From: Marixanthomonas ophiurae | GTDB lineage: Bacteria > Bacteroidota > Bacteroidia > Flavobacteriales > Flavobacteriaceae | Direction: 5' to 3' | Length of the DNA stretch: 64,000 nt | Assembly: GCF_003413745.1 (NCBI RefSeq) | Contig: NZ_QVID01000002.1 | Location: forward strand, 186,001-250,000 | Shown here: in pieces, positions 8,472-18,008 of the stretch | How the letters are laid out: each line of letters starts with the position of its first letter | Numbering within the stretch: position 1 is the first letter of the stretch | Made by a program: the position numbers and the translations under genes | Notes under the pieces: generated by a model | What the model was told of the DNA's origin: nothing | What the model saw: the letters and a program-made list of their open reading frames with translations, nothing else | Databases searched by the model: none

Positions 8472-9356
8472 TTAAACATATTTTTCTTGTTTCTTAAACT
8501 CTGAAGGTTTTATATTTTCCAATTTCTTAAAGCTACTGCAAAAATATTCGTAAGAATTAAAGCCACTTTTAAAAGCGATTTCTTGTAAATTTAACCGTCC
8601 CTTTTGTATCATTATTTTTGCTTGCCTAATTCTTTCCTGTAGAATATATTCAATAGGAGTAGCGCCTGTTGACTCCTTAAAAAGCTTAAAAAAAGTTGTT
8701 TGTCCCATTCCTGCCATATTGGTCAAGGATTCAATAGTCAATTTTTGCCCTATATTATGTCTAATGTAAGATGTTACTTTACGGATATTGGCATCAGGAA
8801 TACTTTTTTCAAAACTATTTTTAAGCAACTCTATACCTTGTGTATTAAACAGTCTGTATAGAATTTCTTTAATGATGAGATCTTCTACCAAGGGCTTGCA
8901 ATCAGAATGGTCTTGAGATTGAATATCGTATAACCTCATAAAAGCTTGAATCAACAATTGATCGTTAGAAATAAAATAGTCCGTCGTTTCAGCACTAGAA
9001 GGTGACTTATGGAGTATTGTTTCGTTTGCTTCAGAATATAAAATTTCTTCATACGCCTTTTTTAAGAAGGAAGGGTTTAACTCTAACACCAAACATTTTG
9101 TTGGATTGTATATAGAAGCATTAGGAATAGAAACGTGATTAATTACTTCTTTCTCTGGAATAAAAAGCATTCCAGGAAAAAACTCAAGCTTTAAATTGTC
9201 ACTAACAATCGTTTTGTGGCCCGATAGCATTACAGTCAATACATATTGATTGAAATGAAATTGAATATCCTTACAGGAACAATTTGTCTCATAAATAGAA
9301 AGCTTTCCATTTTTTAGAGGGTAATCAGTTCCTCTCTCTATGAACTTACCTTGCAT
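8472..9356 (-). CDS. AraC-family transcriptional regulator (divergent from ALDH/GMC/ligase genes)
   Basis: A 294-residue protein with an N-terminal sensor-like domain (about 1-180) and a C-terminal double helix-turn-helix of the AraC/XylS type (about 190-290). The latter includes LTIESLTNMAGMGQTTFFKL for the first helix-turn-helix and LQEIAFKSGFNSYEYF plus FKKLENIKPSEF for the second. The two HTH units are complete. It is transcribed away from the aldehyde dehydrogenase gene across a 167-base shared region, the usual arrangement for a local activator, so control of the genes at 9524-13917 is likely though not shown. Confidence 0.88.
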   Translation of the reverse strand: MQGKFIERGTDYPLKNGKLSIYETNCSCKDIQFHFNQYVLTVMLSGHKTIVSDNLKLEFFPGMLFIPEKEVINHVSIPNASIYNPTKCLVLELNPSFLKKAYEEILYSEANETILHKSPSSAETTDYFISNDQLLIQAFMRLYDIQSQDHSDCKPLVEDLIIKEILYRLFNTQGIELLKNSFEKSIPDANIRKVTSYIRHNIGQKLTIESLTNMAGMGQTTFFKLFKESTGATPIEYILQERIRQAKIMIQKGRLNLQEIAFKSGFNSYEYFCSSFKKLENIKPSEFKKQEKYV

Positions 9357-9523
9357 AATATTAAATATTTTTCACTTTAATTAAGTATAATTCAAAAATA
9401 AGGGTTAAAAATGATATTTTACAATAAAACGAAGAAAATTTAAGCATAAATGAATTATAATGTAAAAATATTATTAGATCCTTCAATAAATTGCGGTAGA
9501 ATAAATAATATAAAACTTGACTC
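9357..9523. promoter_or_regulatory. Divergent regulatory region between araC-type and ALDH genes
   Basis: 167 bases of strongly AT-rich DNA between two divergent starts. I see no clear TAnnTTTG box or long palindrome, but both promoters and the AraC binding sites should lie here. Confidence 0.5.
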
Positions 9524-10954
9524 ATGAAGAATTACTCATTTACCATAAACGGCGAAGCAATTTCAACCGAAAACGTTTTTGATGTGAAGAATCCCGCTAC
9601 AGGTACATTACTAGGATACGCATCTAACGCTACTAAAGATCATGTTGAAGCTGCAATTGATGCAGCAAAAGTTGCGCAACCAGCCTGGGCTGCTAAAAGT
9701 GATACAGAACGTAAAAATGTATTAATGCAAGTAGCACAAGTGTTAACAGACAATACCGATTATTTGGCAAAATGGATTACTCAAGAGCAAGGAAAGCCAC
9801 TTGCAGGTCCTGGCTCTATGTTTGAGATGGAAGCTTGTGTAGGTTGGACACAAGTACCCGCATCGCTCGATTTACCGGTAGAAGTAGTTTTTGAGGATGA
9901 TTCTCGGCGTGACGAAATGCATCGTAAACCCGTGGGAGTTGTTGGCGCCATAACCCCTTGGAACTGGCCATTAATGATTGCAATATGGCAGATTATTCCC
10001 GCACTAAGAGCAGGAAACACGGTAGTATTGAAGCCTTCAGAATACACTACAATTGGAACTCTGGAAATGATACGTTTGATGAATACTGTACTACCGGCAG
10101 GCGTTTTAAATACTATCTCTGGTGGTGGTGAAGTGGGGGCTATGTTGGTAGAACACAAAGATGTAGATAAAATAATGTTTACGGGGAGTGCTTCTACCGC
10201 ACGTAAAATAATTGAAGCTTCTAGTGGTAATATGGCTCGTCTTACACTGGAATGTGGTGGAAACGATGCGGCGATAATTCTTCCAGGTACAGATATACAA
10301 TCAAAAGTTGGTGACCTATTTTGGGGGGCCTTTATTAATATGGGGCAAACCTGTGCTTGTGCTAAGCGATTATATGTTCACGAAGATGATTATGATAATG
10401 TAGTTGAAGCGTTGGATGCTGTAGCTGCTCAAATGCCAATGGGTAATGGAATGGATGAGGGTATTCTACTAGGGCCTATTCAAAATAAGATGCAATACGA
10501 TAAAGTAAATGATTTGGTGGAAGATGCTAAAGCCAATGGCGCAAGTGTTATTAGAGGTGGCAAGTCCATGGGTGGTCCGGGTTATTTCTACCCAATCACT
10601 CTCTTAGGAAATGTAGATAACGGAATTAGAATTGTAGACGAAGAGCAATTTGGTCCCGTATTACCAATTATTAAATATAAAACCGTAGACGAAGCCATTC
10701 AGAAAGCTAACGATACTAAAACAGGTTTGGGAGGTTCAGTTTGGGGAGACGATCTATCTCTTGCGGCAAAAATAGCTTCTCGAATTGAAGCCGGTACAGT
10801 ATGGATTAATCAACACGGTGCTATTCATCCTATGGTTCCTTTTGGAGGCGTGAAGGACTCTGGTTACGGTGTGGAGTTTGGAGTTGAAGGCTTAAAAGCT
10901 GTTACGCAACCTCAAATTATTAGCATAAAAAAAACCACTTTGGCGGAAGCATAG
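9524..10954 (+). CDS. NAD(P)+-dependent aldehyde dehydrogenase
   Basis: A 476-residue member of the aldehyde dehydrogenase superfamily, of normal length. Visible motifs are the TPWNWPLM strand near 145, the KPSEYT cofactor segment near 170, FTGS near 220, the general base Glu243 in LECGG, and the catalytic Cys277 in GQTCACAK, with a second Cys at 279. The C-terminal PFGGVKDSGYG motif near 445 is also present. It oxidises an aldehyde to the acid. The GMC dehydrogenase gene 38 bases downstream would produce the aldehyde, and the PaaK-type ligase would activate the acid. The substrate cannot be told from the sequence; succinate-semialdehyde- and betaine-aldehyde-type relatives share these motifs. 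Confidence 0.92.
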   Translation: MKNYSFTINGEAISTENVFDVKNPATGTLLGYASNATKDHVEAAIDAAKVAQPAWAAKSDTERKNVLMQVAQVLTDNTDYLAKWITQEQGKPLAGPGSMFEMEACVGWTQVPASLDLPVEVVFEDDSRRDEMHRKPVGVVGAITPWNWPLMIAIWQIIPALRAGNTVVLKPSEYTTIGTLEMIRLMNTVLPAGVLNTISGGGEVGAMLVEHKDVDKIMFTGSASTARKIIEASSGNMARLTLECGGNDAAIILPGTDIQSKVGDLFWGAFINMGQTCACAKRLYVHEDDYDNVVEALDAVAAQMPMGNGMDEGILLGPIQNKMQYDKVNDLVEDAKANGASVIRGGKSMGGPGYFYPITLLGNVDNGIRIVDEEQFGPVLPIIKYKTVDEAIQKANDTKTGLGGSVWGDDLSLAAKIASRIEAGTVWINQHGAIHPMVPFGGVKDSGYGVEFGVEGLKAVTQPQIISIKKTTLAEA

Positions 10955-10992
10955 AATTTTAAAACAATTTTTTCACTCTAAAAAACTTACAT

Positions 10993-12498
10993 ATGAATTT
11001 TGACTATATAATTATCGGAGCGGGGTCTGCAGGTTGTGTAATAGCAAATAGGTTATCTGCTAATCCCAATACTAACGTTTTATTGCTAGAAGCAGGTAGC
11101 CCAGATAATGATCCAAACATTCACGCACCAGCCAATTGGCCAGCTGTTTGGAATACAGAAAGAGATTGGGCATATATGACTGCCCCTCAAAAAAATGCAG
11201 GGAATACACCTAGATATTGGCCTAGGGGTAAAACTTTAGGAGGTAGTAGTAGTCTTAATGCGATGATTTATGTTCGTGGGCATCATTCAGATTATGATAA
11301 TTGGGCATATCAAGGTTGCCAAGGGTGGGATTATGAAAGCGTTTTACCGTATTTTAAAAAATCAGAAAATTTTGAAAAAGGTGCAGATGAAGTTCACGGC
11401 GGTGATGGCCCTTTGTATGTTACTTCTATTAAAAATCCTAATCCAATTTCTAATGTAGCCATCGCTGCTTGTGAAGAAATGGGTATTCCAAAAACAAATG
11501 ATTTTAGTAAAGATATTTGGGGAGCAGGAATGATAGACCTCACCGTAACTCCTGAAGGGGAGCGATGTTCTACAGCAAAGGCGTTTTTAGTTCCAATTTT
11601 AGATAGGCCAAATTTGACAATCGTTACGAATGCAAACGCCCAAAGATTAACTTTTGAAGAAAAGAGGTGTACCGGTGTTGTATATAAAAAAGATAATGAA
11701 ATAATTACTGCAAAGGCTTCTTCTGAAGTTATTGTTTCTGCAGGCGCTATTGGTTCTCCTCAGTTGTTAATGCTTTCTGGTCTTGGAAATACAAAAGACT
11801 TAGCTGAGCATGGAATTGAAAGTATTGCTAATATTCCAGGTGTTGGGCAAAACTTACACGATCATCTTCTAGTAAGTGTCATTTTTGAAGCAAAACAACC
11901 TATTCCTGCCGCACAAGCCAATCATTTGGAAGCACAATTATTCTGGAAAAGTAGACCAGATATGTTTGTTCCAGACTTACAACCATTGTTCATGGGACTA
12001 CCTTATTATAGTCCGGGGTATGAAGGGCCTGAAAATGCCTTTACATTTTGTGCAGGTTTAATTAGACCAGTTAGTAGAGGAGAAGTGAAGCTAAACTCGG
12101 CTAATCCTGATGATACTCCTTATTTAGATCCAAATTATTTGGGGGAGCAAGCCGATTATGATGCATTATATGAAGCCGTTAAATTATGTCAAAAGATGGG
12201 GTATACTAATGCAATGAAAGATTGGATGAAAAAAGAAGTGTATCCAGGTAAAAATGCTTCGGAAAAAGAAATAGAAGACTACATTAGAAAATCATGCGCA
12301 ACATATCATCATATGGTAGGAACTTGTAAAATGGGGATTGATAGTATGGCGGTAGTAGATCCTGAACTGAAGGTCCATGGGATTGAAGGGCTTAGAGTAG
12401 CAGATGCTTCTATAATGCCGAGTATTACTTCAGGAAATACTAATGCACCATCGATTATGATAGGAGAAAAAGCAGCAGATATGATTTTAAATAATTAA
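10993..12498 (+). CDS. GMC-family FAD alcohol dehydrogenase (choline dehydrogenase-like)
   Basis: A 501-residue GMC oxidoreductase. The N-terminal FAD motif GAGSAG (9-14) begins a Rossmann fold, and the GMC signature near residue 80 reads RGKTLGGSSSLNAM. A second GMC signature GAIGSPQLLMLSG is near 252. The catalytic histidine is most likely His440 in HMVGTCKMG, with the partner Asn in TSGNTNAPS near 475. Such enzymes oxidise primary alcohols (choline, alkanols, aromatic alcohols, polyethylene glycol). It has no signal peptide, so it should be cytoplasmic or peripheral. It follows the aldehyde dehydrogenase closely in the same direction, suggesting sequential oxidation steps. Confidence 0.9.
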   Translation: MNFDYIIIGAGSAGCVIANRLSANPNTNVLLLEAGSPDNDPNIHAPANWPAVWNTERDWAYMTAPQKNAGNTPRYWPRGKTLGGSSSLNAMIYVRGHHSDYDNWAYQGCQGWDYESVLPYFKKSENFEKGADEVHGGDGPLYVTSIKNPNPISNVAIAACEEMGIPKTNDFSKDIWGAGMIDLTVTPEGERCSTAKAFLVPILDRPNLTIVTNANAQRLTFEEKRCTGVVYKKDNEIITAKASSEVIVSAGAIGSPQLLMLSGLGNTKDLAEHGIESIANIPGVGQNLHDHLLVSVIFEAKQPIPAAQANHLEAQLFWKSRPDMFVPDLQPLFMGLPYYSPGYEGPENAFTFCAGLIRPVSRGEVKLNSANPDDTPYLDPNYLGEQADYDALYEAVKLCQKMGYTNAMKDWMKKEVYPGKNASEKEIEDYIRKSCATYHHMVGTCKMGIDSMAVVDPELKVHGIEGLRVADASIMPSITSGNTNAPSIMIGEKAADMILNN

Positions 12499-12525
12499 CT
12501 TAGAAAATTTGAAAGTTTGATAAAC

Positions 12526-12540
12526 AAGGCAACTTGCCTT
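12526..12540. promoter_or_regulatory. 15-bp perfect palindrome between GMC and ligase genes
   Basis: AAGGCAA-c-TTGCCTT lies 28 bases after the GMC stop and 82 before the ligase start. It has no T tract, so it reads more like a protein-binding palindrome or processing hairpin than a terminator. Confidence 0.3.
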
Positions 12541-12621
12541 AATACATTCAATTAAACTTTGGTTTATTTTAAAAACGGCTTTACTTTAAAAGCAAATCAC
12601 TTAATTCAGCTAAAATAATGT

Positions 12622-13917
12622 ATGAAGTATTATAATTCAGAAATAGAAACTATGCCAATTGAAGAATTGCGAGCATTACAGAATACGCGTCTTTCTTCTT
12701 TGGTAAAACGAGTTTACAATAACGTTCCTTTTTATAAAAATCAATTTGATTCTATTGGGTTGAATCCTAATGATATTCAGTCTGTAGAAGATTTACATAA
12801 AATTCCGTTTACAAAAAAAACAGATTTAAGAGATAACTATCCTTATAAAATGTTCGCCACACCAATGGAAGATATTAGACGTATCCATGCTTCCAGTGGA
12901 ACAACGGGTAAACCTACCGTAGTAGGCTATACTCAAAATGACCTCAATGTTTTTGATGAAGTGATAGCACGTTCTTTGGTTTGCGCTGGTGCTCAACCTG
13001 AAATGAAATTGCATAATGCCTACGGGTATGGTTTATTTACAGGCGGATTAGGTATTCATGGTGGAGCAACCAAATTGGGAATGGCAGTGATTCCTGTTTC
13101 AGGAGGCATGACCGAAAGACAGTTAACAATTTTAGAAGATTTTGCCCCAGAAGTTATTTGTTGTACGCCATCGTACGCCCAAACTCTTTCCGAAGCATTT
13201 GCAAAAAGAGGTTTTGATACTAAAAAATTATCGTTAAAATACGCCATTCTTGGAGCAGAACCATGGACAGATGCTATTCGGGAACAAGTAGAAACAGGGC
13301 TTAATGTTACGGCTACTAATATTTATGGATTAAGTGAAATTATTGGTCCGGGTGTTTCGCAAGAAGATTTTGAAGAGAAAGGAACCGGCTGTTATATTTG
13401 GGAAGATCATTTTTACCCTGAAGTAGTAGACAGAGAAACCGGAAAACCACTGCCATATGGTGAGGAAGGTGTGTTGGTACTTACTACATTAAAAAAAGAA
13501 GCCTTCCCAGTGTTGCGGTACTGGACCAATGATATTTGTTCGATTAATTATGATAAAAACGCAAAGCGAACTCACATAAAAATGTCACCAATTAAGGGCA
13601 GAGCGGATGATATGTTAATAATAAGGGGAGTTAATTTATTTCATACCCAGGTAGAAGAAGTTATTCACCAAATAGACTCATTAAGCCCCAATTATAGGCT
13701 TATTGTAGAGAAAAAAGGAGTGATGGATACGGTTACTGTTGAGGTAGAAACTATAAAGGGTATACTTCTAGAAAATCCAGACTTGATAAAAGATATAACC
13801 AAAAGAATAAAAAATAGTATTGGTTTATCAATGAAGGTCGATTTAAAAATGCCGAACTCTATGCCTATGAGCGAAGGGGGTAAATTTAAACGTATTATAG
13901 ATAAGCGGAAATTATAA
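12622..13917 (+). CDS. Phenylacetate-CoA ligase-like AMP-forming ligase
   Basis: A 431-residue protein of normal PaaK length. The adenylate-binding loop SSGTTGKPT is near residues 90-98, YGLSEIIGPG near 234-243, and the mobile C-terminal domain carries GRADDMLIIRGVN near 330, as in PaaK-type enzymes. It joins a carboxylic acid (often phenylacetate or another aryl acid) to CoA using ATP. There is a 123-base gap from the GMC gene, but orientation and logic (alcohol, aldehyde, acid, acyl-CoA) support one pathway. No other phenylacetate-pathway gene (paaABCDE) is nearby, so the acid need not be phenylacetate. A paaK symbol would over-claim. Confidence 0.85.
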   Translation: MKYYNSEIETMPIEELRALQNTRLSSLVKRVYNNVPFYKNQFDSIGLNPNDIQSVEDLHKIPFTKKTDLRDNYPYKMFATPMEDIRRIHASSGTTGKPTVVGYTQNDLNVFDEVIARSLVCAGAQPEMKLHNAYGYGLFTGGLGIHGGATKLGMAVIPVSGGMTERQLTILEDFAPEVICCTPSYAQTLSEAFAKRGFDTKKLSLKYAILGAEPWTDAIREQVETGLNVTATNIYGLSEIIGPGVSQEDFEEKGTGCYIWEDHFYPEVVDRETGKPLPYGEEGVLVLTTLKKEAFPVLRYWTNDICSINYDKNAKRTHIKMSPIKGRADDMLIIRGVNLFHTQVEEVIHQIDSLSPNYRLIVEKKGVMDTVTVEVETIKGILLENPDLIKDITKRIKNSIGLSMKVDLKMPNSMPMSEGGKFKRIIDKRKL

Positions 13918-13956
13918 GCATACTTTCTATCCTTTAGTTTTTTTGTATTGAGGTAT

Positions 13957-15441
13957 TTACAATTTTAATGCTTGCTCCGATTGTTTTAATTGGGTATTAA
14001 AGCTAGTTTCATCTACTTGGGTGTTCCAAGTAGGGACCATTTTCTGTAATAATTCTTTTCCTTTATTGGAATGGATTACTTCAGGAAAGGCTTTCTCCAA
14101 TACATCGAGCATAATTTTTACAGCTGTGGAAGCACCAGCCGAAGCGCCTAATAAACATGTAATGCTACCGTCTTTACTGCTTACTACTTCGGTACCAAAT
14201 TGTAAACGACCGCCTTCATATTCGTCTCGTTTAATTATCTGTACGCGTTGTCCAGCAATTACAACATGCCAGTCTTCATTTTTGGCGTCTTTTACAAACT
14301 TTCGAAGATCATCCATACGATCATCAAAAGACATGGTTACTTGTTCTATTAAATATTTGGTTAAAGGTAAATTATGCCAAAAACCACCTAGCATAGATGG
14401 GATGTTTTTAAAATTAATAGACTTAAACAAATCAAGATTAGAGCCTTCTTTTAAAAACTTAGGGCTAAAGCCTGCAAAAGGACCAAACAACAATTCGCGT
14501 TTGCCATCGATATAACGTGTGTCAAGATGAGGTACGGACATGGGCGGATCGCCTAACCCTGCTTTGCTGTACACTTTGGCATGGTGTTGATTAATAACAT
14601 CTTCATTTTTACAAACCAGCCATTGTCCGCTTACAGGAAACCCGCCATAGCCGTCTTTTTCATCAATTTCTACTTTTTCTAATAAAAGTAGACTGCCACC
14701 GCCAGCACCGATAAAAACATGTTCGGCATCTAAGTGTTGTATATTTCCGGTCTGGGTGTTTTTAACTTTAACAGACCATTCTACACCTTTATCTGGATCT
14801 ATGTCTAACACTTCTTCACTACATTGAACAGGGGTGTTGTAATCTTTCTCTAGAATATCAAAAAGCTTTTTGGTCAATACACCGTAATTTACTTCGGTAC
14901 CTCGGTCTATTCGGGAGGCAGCCATTGGTTCATCATCCTTTCGATTGTGCATTATAAGCGGAAACCATTTCTTCATAATTTCTTGGTCTTTTGTAAACTC
15001 AATATGTTGAAACATATAATGGTCTTTCATTGCGTGGTATCGTTTCTCCAAATAATCTGCATTGGCTTTTCCTGTCACCCAACTATGGTGTGGAACGTTG
15101 TGAATAAACGACTTCGGATCCGTAATATGTCCCGTATTTACTAAATACGACCAAAATTGCTTTGATATTTCAAACTGATTACAAATAGAGATGGCTTTGC
15201 TTATATCGATGGAGCCGTCTTTGTTTTCAGGCGTATAATTAAGTTCACACAGTGCTGAGTGACCAGTGCCGGCATTGTTCCATGCAGCAGAACTTTCTTG
15301 GGCTACTTTACTTAATTTTTCAAGTATTAATACTTTTAATTCAGGCTTTAATATTTTAGCCATTAGTGCAAGAGTAGCACTCATAATGCCGCCACCTACA
15401 CATATTAAATCGTAATCCTTGTTTATTTTTGCTGAATCCAT
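13957..15441 (-). CDS. mqo: Malate:quinone oxidoreductase
   Basis: A 494-residue FAD enzyme that oxidises malate to oxaloacetate and passes electrons to the quinone pool at the membrane, replacing or backing up NAD-malate dehydrogenase. The N-terminal DYDLICVGGGIMSATLA motif is typical of Mqo, and SSAAWNNAGTGHSALCE (about 50-66) is the conserved region of the family. The C-terminus has LLGASAGASTA. I chose the ATG at 15441 over an upstream in-frame ATG at 15495, because the extra 18 residues are not Mqo-like and an AAAAAGAG stretch precedes 15441. It is convergent with the ligase gene and is probably a monocistronic housekeeping gene. Confidence 0.93.
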   Translation of the reverse strand: MDSAKINKDYDLICVGGGIMSATLALMAKILKPELKVLILEKLSKVAQESSAAWNNAGTGHSALCELNYTPENKDGSIDISKAISICNQFEISKQFWSYLVNTGHITDPKSFIHNVPHHSWVTGKANADYLEKRYHAMKDHYMFQHIEFTKDQEIMKKWFPLIMHNRKDDEPMAASRIDRGTEVNYGVLTKKLFDILEKDYNTPVQCSEEVLDIDPDKGVEWSVKVKNTQTGNIQHLDAEHVFIGAGGGSLLLLEKVEIDEKDGYGGFPVSGQWLVCKNEDVINQHHAKVYSKAGLGDPPMSVPHLDTRYIDGKRELLFGPFAGFSPKFLKEGSNLDLFKSINFKNIPSMLGGFWHNLPLTKYLIEQVTMSFDDRMDDLRKFVKDAKNEDWHVVIAGQRVQIIKRDEYEGGRLQFGTEVVSSKDGSITCLLGASAGASTAVKIMLDVLEKAFPEVIHSNKGKELLQKMVPTWNTQVDETSFNTQLKQSEQALKL

Positions 15442-15740
15442 AGCTCTTTTTCTATAAAAATACATAAGTATTGCTGAAAACGAAACCCAATACAAACTGT
15501 AATAAAAATTACAGTTATTTAATTTGAATATTAGTTAACCTATTGTGGGAATTGCTACATCAGTTTTAAATAAAACGGCATTGTCTTAACAAAAAGTTAA
15601 AGTTGTTTAAGTATGATGCTTTTCAAAGGAGCGTAAGCAGAAAAAATAAGGGAATCCGCTTATATTTACCAATTGATGCATTTTAAGGCTTTCAAGCTTT
15701 TATGTGTCATATGTAATACTAATAAAAACTCTCTTTTTAA

Positions 15741-17882
15741 ATGAAAAAATTAATTATTTGCTTTCTCCTTGCCACATTTATAATGCCTTTACATGCTAAT
15801 GAAGGTATGTGGTTTTTAATGCACATAGAACGATTAAACTATCGTGATATGCAAAAAATGGGCCTTCAATTAACGCCCGAAGAAATATATAGTATAAACA
15901 ACTCTAGTCTTAAAGATGCAATTGTACAATTTAACCGCGGTTGTACTGCAGAGATTATTTCAGATAGCGGATTAGTACTTACTAATCACCACTGTGGGTA
16001 TAGTAAAATAGCTGAACTTTCTACTTCTGAAAATGATTATCTAACTGACGGCTATTGGGCTAAGAATAATCAAGAAGAACTAAAGCCTAAAAGTCTATCG
16101 GTACGTTTCTTTGTAAGAATGGACGATGTTTCAAAAAGAATTTTGGGACAGGTAAATGATTCAATGACTGAAGCTGAACGCGAAGCTGCTATTAATCGCG
16201 AGATAGCTAAAATTGAAAAAGAAAATAACGAAGGTGGAAAATATACTGTCTCAGTTAAATCTTTTTACCAAGGAAATGAGTTTTACTATTTTGTTTATCA
16301 AGATTATAACGATGTACGTTTAGTAGGAACTCCACCAGCAAGCATTGGGAAATTTGGAGGTGATACAGACAACTGGGAATGGCCAAGACATACAGGAGAT
16401 TTTTCTCTTTTTAGAGTGTATGCCGATAAAGACGGAAATCCTGCTGAATATTCAACGGACAATGTGCCTCTTAAGCCAAAGCATCACTTAACCACAAATA
16501 TAAAAGGTTTTGAAGAAGATGACTTTGCTATGATTATGGGATACCCCGGTAGAACCAATCGTTGGATGCCTGCTGGAGGAATTGAACAGAATGTAGAATA
16601 TGCATATCCAGCTTGGGTTGAGGCTTCAAAAACATCGATGGATGTTATGAAGGAATATATGGATAAGGATCAACAAGTGAACCTTGATTACGCTTCAAGT
16701 TATGCTTCTATCGCAAATTATTGGAAAAACCGCCAAGGAATGATTGATGCGCTAAAACAACACAAAACCGCAAAAACAAAACGAAAAGGTGAGAAGGCAT
16801 TTAAAAGATGGGCTTCAAAAAAAGGCAATGAAAAGTATGCAGATGTAATTTCAGTAATCAACAATTATTACAAAAACACGAATGAAATAAGCCGTCATAA
16901 CAACTATTTAAGTTTGTTACTTAGAACTAAAGTGGCGACACTTCCATATCGTTTGGGAAAAACAATAGATTTCTATTTACAACAAAATGAAGCCAAACAA
17001 GCAGAGTTAAAACCTGAATTGGATGCTCAAATAAATGATCTATACGAAGGGCTTCACCTTCCTTTAGAGAAAGATGTTCTAGCTGCACAATTAAAACTAT
17101 ACTCAACCAAGGCAGAAAATATTGCGCCAATGGTAGCTAAAGTTGCAAAAGCAAATAATAAAAGTGAAGCGGGGTGGAATGACTATGTAAATACTGCTTT
17201 TGAGAATAGTATTTTTGAAACTAAAGAAAAGTTAGAAGCATTTTTAGAAAATCCAGATGCTGAGGTTTTTAAAAACGATCCTTTATTTCAACTTTCCACA
17301 GATTTATTGAATCGTTACCGCGCCAAAACGGAAGAAGAAAAGCAATTAGATGATGATTTTGAGCGTGCTTATAGAATGATGGTTCAAGGAATGCGTTTGC
17401 AGAATCCTGACGAAAAATACTATCCAGACGCTAACAGTACATTGCGATTAACGTACGGAAAAGTGATAGCACTTCCTGCCGATGAGCGCAACGATGCCGA
17501 TAAAAATTATTATACTACTTTAAAAGGAACTGTTGCCAAATATCAACCTGGTGATGATGAGTTTGATATGCCAAAGGAGCTTATTAAACTTTACGAAGAA
17601 AAAGATTTTGGTCAGTATGCTGATGAGGATGGTTACTTACCGGTAAACTTTTTAACTGATAATGACATAACAGGAGGAAACTCAGGTTCGCCTGTATTGA
17701 ATGGAAAAGGAGAATTAATTGGTTTAGCTTTTGATGGAAATATAGAAGCTATGGCTGGTGATGTAATTTTTGATGACCAACTACAACGTACCATAAATGT
17801 AGATATAAGATATGTACTTTTCTTAATAGATAAATTTGCTGGAGCAACGCATATTATAGATGAGTTAACTTTATCAAAATAA
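15741..17882 (+). CDS. S46-family dipeptidyl-peptidase, DPP7 type
   Basis: A 713-residue periplasmic serine exopeptidase with a signal peptide ending around LHAN. The chymotrypsin-like triad is visible: His in TNHHC (83-84), an Asp in the GGDTDNWEWPRHTGDF region, and Ser648 in GGNSGSPV. In this family the residue 18 positions after the serine sets P1 choice: Gly in DPP7 (hydrophobic P1) and Arg in DPP11 (acidic P1). Here it is Gly (666), pointing to DPP7. Such enzymes release dipeptides from oligopeptides for uptake in peptide-using Bacteroidetes. It is a single gene with 299 bases upstream and two terminator-like hairpins behind. Confidence 0.92.
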   Translation: MKKLIICFLLATFIMPLHANEGMWFLMHIERLNYRDMQKMGLQLTPEEIYSINNSSLKDAIVQFNRGCTAEIISDSGLVLTNHHCGYSKIAELSTSENDYLTDGYWAKNNQEELKPKSLSVRFFVRMDDVSKRILGQVNDSMTEAEREAAINREIAKIEKENNEGGKYTVSVKSFYQGNEFYYFVYQDYNDVRLVGTPPASIGKFGGDTDNWEWPRHTGDFSLFRVYADKDGNPAEYSTDNVPLKPKHHLTTNIKGFEEDDFAMIMGYPGRTNRWMPAGGIEQNVEYAYPAWVEASKTSMDVMKEYMDKDQQVNLDYASSYASIANYWKNRQGMIDALKQHKTAKTKRKGEKAFKRWASKKGNEKYADVISVINNYYKNTNEISRHNNYLSLLLRTKVATLPYRLGKTIDFYLQQNEAKQAELKPELDAQINDLYEGLHLPLEKDVLAAQLKLYSTKAENIAPMVAKVAKANNKSEAGWNDYVNTAFENSIFETKEKLEAFLENPDAEVFKNDPLFQLSTDLLNRYRAKTEEEKQLDDDFERAYRMMVQGMRLQNPDEKYYPDANSTLRLTYGKVIALPADERNDADKNYYTTLKGTVAKYQPGDDEFDMPKELIKLYEEKDFGQYADEDGYLPVNFLTDNDITGGNSGSPVLNGKGELIGLAFDGNIEAMAGDVIFDDQLQRTINVDIRYVLFLIDKFAGATHIIDELTLSK

Positions 17883-17911
17883 TGCAATAGTAGCATTACT
17901 ATCTTTTTAAT

Positions 17912-17947
17912 AACCACGAATCTTATATTAATAAGTTCGTGGTTTTT
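17912..17947 (+). terminator. Terminator after S46 peptidase gene
   Basis: AACCACGAA (17912-17920) pairs with TTCGTGGTT (17936-17944) over a 15-base loop and runs into T residues. Confidence 0.8.
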
Positions 17948-17971
17948 CTATTCATATTAGGAAACAAAAAC

Positions 17972-18008
17972 AAAACAGGCTGCGAAAATAATTCGACAGC
18001 CTGTTTTT
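17972..18008 (+). terminator. Second terminator-like hairpin, no gene of its own
   Basis: AAAACAGGCTG (17972-17982) pairs with CAGCCTGTTTT (17997-18007), followed by T. It lies only 25 bases after the first terminator, with no coding frame between them. It may be a back-up or part of a mobile palindrome. Confidence 0.6.

Noticed and set aside
9524-12498. choline-to-betaine pair betB-betA
   Set aside because: ALDH plus GMC fits BetBA on family level, but the CoA ligase in the same cluster and the AraC regulator (instead of BetI) make a degradative alcohol route more likely. I did not assign bet symbols.
15442-15495. N-terminal extension of malate:quinone oxidoreductase from the ATG at 15495
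   Set aside because: The added residues do not resemble Mqo, and a better ribosome-binding context precedes 15441.
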